Below are positions 51,341-60,009 of a stretch of 64,000 bases of DNA, piece after piece (the first letter of the stretch is position 1; each line of letters opens with the position of its first letter). Under the pieces are notes generated by a model. The model searched no databases and had not been told where the DNA came from. It worked only from the letters and a program-made list of their open reading frames with translations. The position numbers and the translations under genes were made by a program. This DNA comes from an uncultured Tissierellia bacterium (lineage in GTDB: Bacteria > Bacillota > Clostridia > Tissierellales > Peptoniphilaceae), in assembly GCA_947253765.1 (NCBI GenBank), contig CAMYAK010000001.1, forward strand, positions 1 through 64,000, given 5' to 3'.

Positions 51341-52054
51341 ATGGAGAAAAAAGAGCAGCTTTACGAAGGCAAGGCAAAAAAGGTCTATAGAACTGATGAT
51401 CCTAACCTCTATATCGTTTCTTACAAGGACGATGCAACTGCCGGAGACGGTGCAAAAAAAGGAACTATAGTGGGCAAGGGATCCATTAATAACCGGATGA
51501 CCAATATGCTTATGCAGCTCTTGGAAAAGGAAGGTGTACCAACCCACTTTGTTGAGGAGTTGAACGACAGAGATACAGTAGTTAAAAAGGTTGAAATTGT
51601 GCCGCTTGAAGTCATTATGCGCAATACTTCCGCCGGTTCCTTTGCTAAACGCTATGGCGTTGAAGAGGGAATAGACTTTGAAGAACCCACATTTGAATTT
51701 TCACTTAAAAATGATGACCTCCATGATCCTCTGATCAATAAGAGCCACGTTATCGCACTTAAGCTTGCAACTAAGGAAGAGCTCGACAGGATCGAAGAAC
51801 TTTCACGTAAGGTTAATAACTTTTTGAAGGCGTTTTTCCTCAAGCATAATGTTAAGCTTGTTGATTTCAAGCTGGAATTCGGCCGCCTGCCGGATGGAAC
51901 AATAGTGTTGGCCGATGAAATCTCACCCGATACCTGCAGGTTCTGGGATACTGAAACCAATGAAAAGCTTGACAAGGACCGCTTCCGCCGTGACCTTGGA
52001 AATGTTGAGGACGCATATCAGGAAATGTTCCGCAGGGTAAATGAAGAAGTTTAG
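51341..52054 (+). CDS. purC: SAICAR synthase
   Basis: PurC joins CAIR and aspartate using ATP. The 237-aa protein has the family start LYEGKAKKVY, the nucleotide loop DDATAGDG, EVIMRNTSAGSFAKRYG, and DFKLEFGRLPDGTIVLADEISPD with the acidic metal site. AAAGGAG precedes the ATG. It is followed by a strong intrinsic terminator before purF. Confidence 0.97.
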   Translation: MEKKEQLYEGKAKKVYRTDDPNLYIVSYKDDATAGDGAKKGTIVGKGSINNRMTNMLMQLLEKEGVPTHFVEELNDRDTVVKKVEIVPLEVIMRNTSAGSFAKRYGVEEGIDFEEPTFEFSLKNDDLHDPLINKSHVIALKLATKEELDRIEELSRKVNNFLKAFFLKHNVKLVDFKLEFGRLPDGTIVLADEISPDTCRFWDTETNEKLDKDRFRRDLGNVEDAYQEMFRRVNEEV

Positions 52055-52061
52055 TGTATAT

Positions 52062-52105
52062 AAAAGTCGCTGCATAATCACACTTGCAGCGACTTTTTCT
52101 TTTTG
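52062..52105 (+). terminator. Intrinsic terminator between purC and purF
   Basis: A perfect 11-bp stem (AAAGTCGCTGC 52063-52073 with GCAGCGACTTT 52086-52096) is followed by TTCTTTTT. It falls inside the purine cluster, so purF to purL need read-through or a promoter of their own. Confidence 0.9.
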
Positions 52106-52111
52106 AATTTT

Positions 52112-52139
52112 TTATCACTTTTTGCTTATGTCATATAAA
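52112..52139 (+). promoter_or_regulatory. Possible purF promoter
   Basis: TTATCA (52112-52117) and TATAAA (52134-52139) are 16 nt apart right after the terminator. The start would be near 52146, leaving a very short leader. Weak evidence. Confidence 0.3.
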
Positions 52140-52158
52140 GGACTTGAAAGGAATAAAT

Positions 52159-53583
52159 ATGGGAGCATTTTTCGGCTTGGTTTCCGACAGGGATGCTGTT
52201 GAAGATGTGTTTTACGGAACCGACTACCTTTCTCACCTCGGAACCCACCTGGCCGGTATGGCCTGCTATGACAAGGAAATGGGCCTGCAGAGAGAAATTC
52301 ATAATATAGAGAATTCCCCCTTCAGAACCAAGTTTGAGCATGTTTTCAGCGATATGAAGGGGACCTCATCTATAGCCTGCATTTCAGACAAGGACCCCCA
52401 GCCCCTGCTTATAAGATCTAAATTTGGAGCTTTTTCCCTGTGTTTTACCGGGGTCATAAAAAATAAAGATGAGCTTCTTGAGCAATATCTAAACTTGCCC
52501 GGTGCCCACTTTGATGCTATGACCGGTGGCCGTATCAATTCCTGTGAGCTTATTGCTGCCTTGATAAATCTCAAGGACAGCCTCACTGAAGGCATTACTT
52601 TTGTTCAAAATTCCATTAAAGGGACTATGTCCCTCCTTATCATGTTGAATGACGGGAAAATCATCGCCTGCAGGGATAAAATGGGCAGGATTCCCCTTGT
52701 TATAGGAAAAAATGATTACGGAATGTGTGCATCCTTTGAGTCCTTCGCCTTTCGCAAGTTGGGCTATAAGATTGTAAAGGAGCTTGGCCCCGGAGAGATT
52801 GTTGAGCTTGACCGTGACGGCTACAAGCAGCTTGTGGAAGCCGGCAAGGAAGAAAGGATTTGTTCTTTTCTCTGGACATATTACGGTTATCCCACATCGA
52901 CCTACAAGGGGATCGGGGTTGAGAGCGCTCGGAACCTGAACGGCCGGCTCATGGCCAAGTTCGACATGGAAAACAAGACACTGCCCGATATTGACTATGT
53001 TGGAGGGGTTCCCGATTCCGGCGTTGGCCACGCCCTGGGCTATGCTTTCGAAAGCGGCATACCCTATGCAAGGGCCATAATAAAGTATACGCCTACCTGG
53101 TCAAGGTCATTTACTCCTCCGGTCCAAAGCCAGAGGGACAGGGTGGCAAAGATGAAGCAGATCCCGGTTACCGACCTCATAAAAGATAAAAAGCTGCTTT
53201 TTGTAGATGATTCCATTGTCAGGGGGACCCAGCTAAAAGGGACTGTCGGTTTCCTTTTCAGGGCCGGGGCTAAAGAAGTCCATATGAGGACGGCCTGTCC
53301 TCCCATAATGTACGGCTGCAAGTTCCTTGATTTTTCAAGGCAGGTTAGCCAAATGGAACTTTTAAGCAGACGTGTAATAGAAGAGCTTGAAGGTCCTGAG
53401 GGAGAAAACCACATAGATGAGTATGCGGACTCCTGCACGGTCCGTAACAAGGCCATGAGAGAAGCCATAGCCAAAAAATTCGGCTTTTCTTCTCTGGGTT
53501 TCCAATCCCTGGATTATCTGATTAAGGCTATAGGCCTGTCCCCATGCAAGCTTTGCACCTATTGTTGGAACGGAAAGGAATAA
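52159..53583 (+). CDS. purF: Amidophosphoribosyltransferase-like PurF lacking the N-terminal Cys
   Basis: PurF makes phosphoribosylamine from PRPP and glutamine. The ATG at 52159 (474 aa) has AAAGGAA upstream. The C-terminal phosphoribosyltransferase has the PRPP motif FVDDSIVRGTQ. Cysteines in MYGCKF and the final CKLCTYC resemble the Fe-S ligands of Bacillus PurF. The N-terminal Ntn domain starts MGAFFGLVSDRD. The nucleophile cysteine that should follow Met1 is Gly2, and no alternative start supplies one. The PRPP half looks intact, so the enzyme may use ammonia or have another role. Confidence 0.9.
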   Translation: MGAFFGLVSDRDAVEDVFYGTDYLSHLGTHLAGMACYDKEMGLQREIHNIENSPFRTKFEHVFSDMKGTSSIACISDKDPQPLLIRSKFGAFSLCFTGVIKNKDELLEQYLNLPGAHFDAMTGGRINSCELIAALINLKDSLTEGITFVQNSIKGTMSLLIMLNDGKIIACRDKMGRIPLVIGKNDYGMCASFESFAFRKLGYKIVKELGPGEIVELDRDGYKQLVEAGKEERICSFLWTYYGYPTSTYKGIGVESARNLNGRLMAKFDMENKTLPDIDYVGGVPDSGVGHALGYAFESGIPYARAIIKYTPTWSRSFTPPVQSQRDRVAKMKQIPVTDLIKDKKLLFVDDSIVRGTQLKGTVGFLFRAGAKEVHMRTACPPIMYGCKFLDFSRQVSQMELLSRRVIEELEGPEGENHIDEYADSCTVRNKAMREAIAKKFGFSSLGFQSLDYLIKAIGLSPCKLCTYCWNGKE

Positions 53584-53585
53584 AA

Positions 53586-54611
53586 ATGAACAAATCTCAG
53601 TCCAAGGCCTATGAAGAAGCAGGCGTTGATATAAAGGCGGGCTACGAAGCCGTAAAACTCATGAAAAAACACCTGGAAAAGACCAAAAGGCCCGAAGTCC
53701 TTTCGTCAATAGGCGGTTTCGGCGGTCTTTTCCAATTGGGAAGTAAGTATAAGGACCCGGTCCTTGTTTCAGGAACCGATGGGGTTGGGACAAAGCTGAA
53801 GCTGGCCTTTATGATGGATAAGCACAATACCATAGGCCAGGATGCCGTTGCCATGTGCGTCAACGACATTATCTGCTCCGGCGCCGCCCCCCTCTTTTTC
53901 CTCGACTATATAGCCTGCGGAAAAAATGACCCTGAAAAAATAGCTTCAATCGTAGAAGGAGTTGCTCAGGGCTGCCTGCTCTCGGGTTGTTCACTGATAG
54001 GCGGGGAAACCGCCGAAATGCCCGGTTTTTATCCGGAAGATGAATATGACCTTGCCGGATTTGCTGTCGGTGTAGTCGAAAAATCAAAAATTCTGGATAT
54101 AGAAAATGTTGAGGAGGGTGACCTTCTCTTGGCCCTGCCCTCATCCGGATTACATTCCAACGGCTTTTCTCTGGTAAGAAAGATTTTAAATGATAAGAAG
54201 CTGTCCCTTGATCAGCCCTTCGGAAGCTCAAGCCTTGGCCGGGTTTTGCTTGAACCTACTAATATTTATGTCAAGCCGGTCCTCGCCCTCCTTGAGAAAA
54301 TCGAAATCAAGGCCCTCAGCCATATAACAGGTGGGGGCTTCTATGAAAACATACCCAGGTCCCTGCCCCAAGGGCTGTCCGCTCAAATTGACCCCAAGCT
54401 ACTGAGAATTCCTGAAATTTTCCATTTCATTCAGGAAGAGGGAAATATTTCGGACCACGATATGTTCAACACCTTCAACATGGGTTGCGGCATGGTGATA
54501 ATTCTTTCTGAGAAAGACCTGAATAAGGCCCATGATATTCTTTCCGGCCTGGATTGGGACTCATTTGTGATAGGCAAGGTTGTAAAATCCGACTCCGGAG
54601 TCATACTATGA
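53586..54611 (+). CDS. purM: AIR synthetase (phosphoribosylformylglycinamidine cyclo-ligase)
   Basis: PurM closes FGAM to AIR using ATP. The ATG at 53586 (341 aa) follows the purF stop by 2 nt with AAAGGAA in the purF end. The motifs are VSGTDGVGTKLKLAF, DAVAMCVNDI, GGETAEMPGFY and GLHSNGFSLVRK, with the catalytic region HITGGGFYENIPR near 250. The TGA overlaps the purN ATG. Confidence 0.97.
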   Translation: MNKSQSKAYEEAGVDIKAGYEAVKLMKKHLEKTKRPEVLSSIGGFGGLFQLGSKYKDPVLVSGTDGVGTKLKLAFMMDKHNTIGQDAVAMCVNDIICSGAAPLFFLDYIACGKNDPEKIASIVEGVAQGCLLSGCSLIGGETAEMPGFYPEDEYDLAGFAVGVVEKSKILDIENVEEGDLLLALPSSGLHSNGFSLVRKILNDKKLSLDQPFGSSSLGRVLLEPTNIYVKPVLALLEKIEIKALSHITGGGFYENIPRSLPQGLSAQIDPKLLRIPEIFHFIQEEGNISDHDMFNTFNMGCGMVIILSEKDLNKAHDILSGLDWDSFVIGKVVKSDSGVIL

Positions 54612-55276
54612 CCGGTGTTTTTGAAGCTTATAAAAATGACAGGGCTAACAGAGAAAAAATAAAAATCGCGGTTTTTGTATCGGGCGGGGGAACCAACTTG
54701 GCCTCCTTGCTCAAGGAAGAAAGCCTCGGAAACATCCCCCACGGTCAAATAGACCTGGTCATATCCAACAGGGAGGATGCCTATGCCTTGGAAAGGGCTC
54801 GAGAGTCCGGGAAGAAAACCGTTTATATAAAATCTGATAAAAAGAACCCAGACCTCTTTGAAAATAAGGCCCTGGCGCTTTTAAAAGAGAATGAGATTGA
54901 CCTCCTGGTTTTAGCAGGTTTCCTGTCAATACTCTCCCCTACCTTTATCAGCAAGTATCCCGACAGGATCCTAAATATCCATCCTTCCCTGATTCCCGCC
55001 TTTTGCGGCCCCGGCTATTACGGCATAAAAGTCCATGAGAAGGCCCTGGAAAGAGGGGTCAAAGTCAGCGGTGCCACAGTCCATATGGTAAATGAGGTGA
55101 CCGACGGGGGTAAGATCATAATGCAAAAAGCTGTCCCCGTCCTCGAAGGTGACAGTCCCGAAAGCCTCCAAAAAAGGATTATGGAGGAAGCCGAGTGGGT
55201 TCTTTTGCCCAAGGCAGTTGAAAAACTTTCTAAAAAAATATTTAAAGAAAGAGAAAGGAAGACCAATGCAAATTGA
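54608..55276 (+). CDS. purN: GAR formyltransferase (folate-dependent)
   Basis: PurN transfers formyl from 10-formyl-THF to GAR. The ATG at 54608 overlaps the purM stop (ATGA), giving 222 aa. The catalytic residues Asn, His and Asp are in NIHPSLIPAF, SGATVHMV and VTDGGKII. The motif SGGGTNLASL binds phosphate. There is a short N-terminal extension before IKIAVFVSGGG. The end overlaps the next gene by 11 nt. Confidence 0.96.
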   Translation: MTGVFEAYKNDRANREKIKIAVFVSGGGTNLASLLKEESLGNIPHGQIDLVISNREDAYALERARESGKKTVYIKSDKKNPDLFENKALALLKENEIDLLVLAGFLSILSPTFISKYPDRILNIHPSLIPAFCGPGYYGIKVHEKALERGVKVSGATVHMVNEVTDGGKIIMQKAVPVLEGDSPESLQKRIMEEAEWVLLPKAVEKLSKKIFKERERKTNAN

Positions 55277-56039
55277 AAAGATAATTAAAACACCCGATTT
55301 TTCATCCGTTTTAAAAGCCAATTCCTATCCGGGCAGGGGCATTTTTGTGGGAACAAGTCCCTGCGGAAATAGGGCCCTTGTCGTCTACTTTATTATGGGC
55401 AGGTCCAGAAATAGCAGGAACCGTGTCTTTGAAAGCAAATCAGGAGACCTCTACACAGCCCCCTTTGATCCCCTAGCGGTCCAAGATCCCTCCCTCATCA
55501 TATATAGGGCTATGACCATGGATGAAAATCGCCTCATTATCAGCAACGGGGACCAGACGGACACCATAGTTGACGGAGAAAAACAGGGCCTTTCCTTTGA
55601 CCAAGCCCTGATGAGCAGGCAATTTGAGCCCGATGAGCCCAATTTCACCCCCAGAATTTCCGCAATTCTTAATTTTAAGCAGGGTACCTTTAATTATGAA
55701 ATGTCTATTTTGAAAGCTTGCGATGACAAGGGTTCTGCCTGCAATCGCTATTTCTTCCACTATCCGGCCGAAAAGGGCCTTGGCCGCTTTATATCGACTT
55801 ATCGGGAAGATGGCAATCCACTCCCATCCTTTGAGGGTGAGCCCATGAGGGTATCCTTGTTCGACAGCAATGAAGCCCATGACCACGAGAACAATAAGTG
55901 CCAAGGAATGGGTATCCCGGGACTTGCCGGGAAACTATGGGAAAGCCTGGACCCCGACAACAAGGTTTCAATGATTCTTAGGGCTATAGACCTGAGAGAT
56001 CTCAGCTATAGAGACTTTGTATTCAACAAAAATGAATAA
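55266..56039 (+). CDS. IMP cyclohydrolase, PurO-like family
   Basis: The ATG at 55266 (257 aa) has AAAGGAAG upstream and lies inside the purN end. The sequence (NSYPGRGIFVGTSPCGN, VYFIMGRSRNSRNRVF, FTPRISAILNF) matches the IMP cyclohydrolase family, first described as archaeal PurO. It is unrelated to the cyclohydrolase domain of PurH. It would close FAICAR to IMP, the last step, replacing the half missing from the PurH-type protein three genes on. Context strongly supports this. Confidence 0.9.
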   Translation: MQIEKIIKTPDFSSVLKANSYPGRGIFVGTSPCGNRALVVYFIMGRSRNSRNRVFESKSGDLYTAPFDPLAVQDPSLIIYRAMTMDENRLIISNGDQTDTIVDGEKQGLSFDQALMSRQFEPDEPNFTPRISAILNFKQGTFNYEMSILKACDDKGSACNRYFFHYPAEKGLGRFISTYREDGNPLPSFEGEPMRVSLFDSNEAHDHENNKCQGMGIPGLAGKLWESLDPDNKVSMILRAIDLRDLSYRDFVFNKNE

Positions 56040-56061
56040 CAATAAGCACAAGGAGGCAATA

Positions 56062-57495
56062 ATGGATCCCAGAGACTCTTACCAATCCCCCTACTCCGGC
56101 CGATATGCCGGACATGAGATGCAATATATTTTTTCCGACAACTACAAATTCCGGTCATGGAGAAAAATGTGGCTGACCCTGGCCAAGGTTGAGAAAAGAC
56201 TGGGCATTGACATAACTCAAGCCCAAATAGACCAGATGGAGGCCCACCTTAACGATATCAATTATGATGTGGCCCGGGCCCGGGAAAAAGAAGTCCGCCA
56301 CGATGTGATGAGCCATGTATATTCCTATGGAAAACTCTGTCCCGATGCAGCCCCCATCATTCATTTGGGTGCCACATCCTGCTTTGTCACCGACAATACC
56401 GAACTCCTCCAGATGAAAGAAGCCTCGGAGCTTGTCATGAAAAAATCGGCCCAGGTTGTTGCCAACCTGTCCCAATTCGCTGACAAGTATAAGTCACTTG
56501 CCTGCCTGGCCTTTACCCATCTCCAGCCTGCCCAGCCAACAACGGTCGGTAAGAGGGCCTGCCTGTGGATAAAAGAATTTATTCTGGCCATGGAAGACCT
56601 CCGGGACAAGTTGGACAGGTTCCAATTAAGGGGTGCCAAGGGGGCAAGCGGCAGCCAAGCTTCTTTCCTTGAGCTTTTTGAAGGAGATGAGGATAAGGTT
56701 AAGGCTCTGGACAAGGGAATAGCTGAGGAGTTGGGCTTTAAAACAACTATAGCACTTACCGGCCAGACCTACTCACGCCAGCTGGATTATCAATTTCTTT
56801 CAGCTTTGGCCTGCTTCGCCATAGCCGCATCAAAGATGGGCAATGACATCAGGATCCTCCAATCCTACGAAGAGCTTGAAGAGCCCTTTGAAAAGAGTCA
56901 AATCGGGTCTTCCGCCATGCCATATAAAAGAAATCCCATGCGGTCGGAAAGAATGTGTTCCCTGGCCCGCAATGTGATGATAAATTCTATCAATCCCGCC
57001 ATAACCGCCTCATGCCAATTCTTTGAAAGAACCCTGGATGACTCCGCAAATCGAAGAATTTCAATATCCGAGGCCTTCCTGGGTGTGGATGCAATTTTGA
57101 ACATAGCCATAAATGTCACCGACAATATGGCAGTCTATGAAAAAATAATTGACAGGAGGCTTATGGGGAAATTGCCCTATATGGCAGTTGAATCCATACT
57201 TATGGAAGCTGTTAAAAAGGGTCAGAGCCGCCAGGAAATCCATGAAAGGCTCAGAGAGCACTCCCACGCCGCAACTGTAAAGGTGAAGCTTGAGGGTGGT
57301 GAAAATGACCTCATAAAGAGGATTGCCGATGACCCGGAAATCCACCTGAGTGAAGAGGAAATAATGGCCCATATGGATCCCCAACTTTACATAGGTCTCT
57401 GTAAGAGCCAAGTTGAGGATTATCTGGGAAATCAGGTAAAGGAAATTTTGGACCGCTACCATAGCAAAGAGCTTAAACAGGAGCTGGATATCTAA
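56062..57495 (+). CDS. purB: Adenylosuccinate lyase
   Basis: PurB splits SAICAR to AICAR and adenylosuccinate to AMP. The ATG at 56062 (477 aa) has AAGGAGG 6 nt upstream; longer frames start inside the cyclohydrolase gene. The fumarase/aspartase signature SSAMPYKRNPMRSERM is near 289-304. A histidine is in HLGATSCFVTD, and the TAFTHLQPAQP-like motif reads LAFTHLQPAQPTT. The length is in the range of the longer, eukaryote-like lyases. Confidence 0.97.
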   Translation: MDPRDSYQSPYSGRYAGHEMQYIFSDNYKFRSWRKMWLTLAKVEKRLGIDITQAQIDQMEAHLNDINYDVARAREKEVRHDVMSHVYSYGKLCPDAAPIIHLGATSCFVTDNTELLQMKEASELVMKKSAQVVANLSQFADKYKSLACLAFTHLQPAQPTTVGKRACLWIKEFILAMEDLRDKLDRFQLRGAKGASGSQASFLELFEGDEDKVKALDKGIAEELGFKTTIALTGQTYSRQLDYQFLSALACFAIAASKMGNDIRILQSYEELEEPFEKSQIGSSAMPYKRNPMRSERMCSLARNVMINSINPAITASCQFFERTLDDSANRRISISEAFLGVDAILNIAINVTDNMAVYEKIIDRRLMGKLPYMAVESILMEAVKKGQSRQEIHERLREHSHAATVKVKLEGGENDLIKRIADDPEIHLSEEEIMAHMDPQLYIGLCKSQVEDYLGNQVKEILDRYHSKELKQELDI

Positions 57496-57524
57496 AATCC
57501 GCCGACGAGGTGAAAGGACTTCTC

Positions 57525-58709
57525 ATGAAAAAATATGACTTGAAATATGGGACCAATCCCGCACAAAAACCCGCTTTTATAAGCATGGCCGACAATAGTG
57601 ACCTGCCCTTTGAAGTTCTGAACGGCAAGCCCGGCTATATCAACTTCCTTGATGCCCTGAATTCCTATCAGCTGGTCAAAGAACTCAAAGAAGCCCTGGG
57701 CCTTGCGGCTGCCTCCTCCTTCAAACACGTCAGTCCTGCCGGTTGCGCTGTAGGACTTCCCCTGCCTGACAGGCTGAAAAAAGCCTGCTTCCTTGAAAGT
57801 TTTAAAGGTCTGGATCGGTCTCCCCTGGCCTGCGCCTACGCCAGGGCAAGAGGGACCGACCCCATGTCCTCATTCGGGGACTGGGCAGCTCTTTCCGACA
57901 TATGCGATGAAACCACAGCCCGGCTTATAAAAAAAGAAGTCTCCGACGGGGTCATAGCCCCCGGCTATACGGATGAGGCCCTTGAAATTCTCAAAGAAAA
58001 AAAGAATGGTAATTATAATATAGTCGCCATTGACCCGGATTATGAGCCTGAGACCCAGGAGAACCGCCAAGTTTTCGGGATAAACATGAGCCAAAGAATT
58101 GACGACCAAAAGATCAGCAATGACCTCTTAAAAAACATTGTCAGCAAGAACAGGGATCTCCCCGATAGTGCCAAGCGCGATCTTATAATCGGCATGATAG
58201 CCCTGAAATATACCCAATCCAATTCGGTTGCCCTGGCTTGTGACGGCCAGGTTATCGGGGTCGGAGCGGGCCAACAGTCCAGGATCCACTGCACCAGGCT
58301 GGCCGCATCAAAAGCCATGGTCTGGCTGTATAGGCAGATGGAAAAGACCATGGACCTGCCCTTTAAAAAAGGCCTGGCCAGAACGGCTAAAAACAACGTC
58401 ATTGACCAGTATGTCAATAACTATGAAGAAGATGTTACGGCCGAGGGAAATTGGCAAAACTACTTCAGCACCAGACCTGAGCCCTTGAGCTTGGAAGAAA
58501 AAGAGGCCTTCTTAAAAAGCCAAGATGGAATTTGCCTGATCTCTGATGCCTTCTTCCCCTTCGGCGACAATATCCAAAGGGCCCACATGGCCGGAGCTGA
58601 GTATATTGCCGAGCCGGGCGGATCGGTCAGGGACGATGATGTCATAGAAAAGGCTGATAAATACAATATGGTTCTTGCATTTACAGGAACCCGGCTTTTC
58701 CACCACTAA
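57525..58709 (+). CDS. purH: AICAR transformylase (stand-alone PurH C-terminal half)
   Basis: It formylates AICAR to FAICAR. The ATG at 57525 (394 aa) has AAAGGA 6 nt upstream, preferred over an in-frame GTG at 57510. Only the transformylase domain is present: SSFKHVSPAGCAVG holds the catalytic Lys-His pair, NSVALACDGQVIGVGAGQQSR the substrate site, and DAFFPFGDNIQRA the end. The N-terminal MGS-like cyclohydrolase domain is absent, and the separate PurO-like gene at 55266 should supply it. Confidence 0.95.
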   Translation: MKKYDLKYGTNPAQKPAFISMADNSDLPFEVLNGKPGYINFLDALNSYQLVKELKEALGLAAASSFKHVSPAGCAVGLPLPDRLKKACFLESFKGLDRSPLACAYARARGTDPMSSFGDWAALSDICDETTARLIKKEVSDGVIAPGYTDEALEILKEKKNGNYNIVAIDPDYEPETQENRQVFGINMSQRIDDQKISNDLLKNIVSKNRDLPDSAKRDLIIGMIALKYTQSNSVALACDGQVIGVGAGQQSRIHCTRLAASKAMVWLYRQMEKTMDLPFKKGLARTAKNNVIDQYVNNYEEDVTAEGNWQNYFSTRPEPLSLEEKEAFLKSQDGICLISDAFFPFGDNIQRAHMAGAEYIAEPGGSVRDDDVIEKADKYNMVLAFTGTRLFHH

Positions 58710-58728
58710 AACACTTTAGGAGGCTCTT

Positions 58729-60009
58729 GTGAACATCTTACTTATCGGAGGGGGCGGCCGCGAGCATGCCATCCTCAAAAAAATTAAATCCAATCCCAAG
58801 GTCCAAAAGATCTACGCCCTTCCGGGCAATGCGGGATATGGTGACGATGCTGTTTGCCTGCCCATTTCCGCAGAGGATCCTGAAGGAATCCTGGACTTTG
58901 CCGGGAAACACAAGATAGATTTTGCCATTGTCAGCCCTGACGATCCCCTTGTAATGGGCCTGATCGACCGGCTCCAAGAAATCGGCATCCCTTGCTTCGG
59001 TCCTGATAAAAAAGCGGCCCAAATAGAGGGTTCAAAGGCTTTTTCGAAAAATCTCATGAAAAAATACGGAATACCTACGGCGGATTTTGCTATTTTCGAT
59101 GATTTTGATAAGGCAAAAGAATATGCTGAAAAAGCCGACTATCCCATAGTTATAAAGGCCTCGGGTCTGGCCAAGGGCAAGGGTGTTGTCATTGCCGGGG
59201 ACTATTGCCAAGCCCTTGATGCCATAGAGGACTGCATGCAAAGGGACAGGTTCGGAAATTCAGGTCATACCCTGGTAATTGAAGAATTTCTGAGAGGCCC
59301 TGAGGTCAGCGTCCTGGCCTTCACTGACGGAAAAACTATAAGGCCCATGGTCTCATCCATGGACCACAAAAGGGCCTATGACGGCGATATGGGCCCCAAT
59401 ACCGGCGGAATGGGCTGCATAGCCCCCAATCCCTACTACAGTCCTGAAATTGCACAAGAGTGCATGGAAAAGATCTTCATCCCGACAATAAGGGCCATGG
59501 AAAAAGAGTCCTGCCCCTTCAAAGGCTGCCTATATTTCGGCCTCATGCTTACCGAAAAGGGGCCCAAGGTCATTGAATATAACTGCCGCTTCGGGGATCC
59601 TGAGGCCCAGGTTGTCCTTCCCCTGCTTGAGACGGACTTGCTTGACATTATGATGGCGGTAAGCCAAGGCAGGCTTGCAGATGTGGATATAAAGTTTTCA
59701 AAAAAGGCGGCATGCTGCACAATTCTGGCCTCTTCCGGCTATCCCGGATCCTACAAAAAGGGATATGAGATTTCTTTTCCCAAGGATTTAAAAGATGATA
59801 TTTATTTTGCAGGTGTTAAATCCGACGACCAAGGCAAACTGCTTAGCGATGGGGGCAGGGTTTTGGGCTATACCCGGCTTGCTGATAACCTTGAGGACGC
59901 AATTAAAAAGTCATATGAGGGTTTAAAAGACATCCGTTTCCAAGGGGCCTTTTGCCGAAAGGACATCGGAAAGTCAGCTCTTAAAGCCTTAAAAGGAGAG
60001 GACCAATGA
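58729..60009 (+). CDS. purD: GAR synthetase (phosphoribosylamine-glycine ligase)
   Basis: PurD ligates glycine to phosphoribosylamine. The start is GTG with AGGAGG upstream; 426 aa. It is an ATP-grasp enzyme: the N domain has LIGGGGREHAI, the ATP loop reads VIKASGLAKGKGVVIAG, DHKRAYDGDMGPNTGGMGC is the signature, and YNCRFGDPEAQVVLP the metal site. Its TGA overlaps the purL ATG. Confidence 0.97.
   Translation: MNILLIGGGGREHAILKKIKSNPKVQKIYALPGNAGYGDDAVCLPISAEDPEGILDFAGKHKIDFAIVSPDDPLVMGLIDRLQEIGIPCFGPDKKAAQIEGSKAFSKNLMKKYGIPTADFAIFDDFDKAKEYAEKADYPIVIKASGLAKGKGVVIAGDYCQALDAIEDCMQRDRFGNSGHTLVIEEFLRGPEVSVLAFTDGKTIRPMVSSMDHKRAYDGDMGPNTGGMGCIAPNPYYSPEIAQECMEKIFIPTIRAMEKESCPFKGCLYFGLMLTEKGPKVIEYNCRFGDPEAQVVLPLLETDLLDIMMAVSQGRLADVDIKFSKKAACCTILASSGYPGSYKKGYEISFPKDLKDDIYFAGVKSDDQGKLLSDGGRVLGYTRLADNLEDAIKKSYEGLKDIRFQGAFCRKDIGKSALKALKGEDQ

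Noticed and set aside
57525..58709. Truncated, broken purH
   Set aside because: The reading frame is intact with its own ribosome binding site, and a PurO-like cyclohydrolase supplies the missing activity in the same operon.
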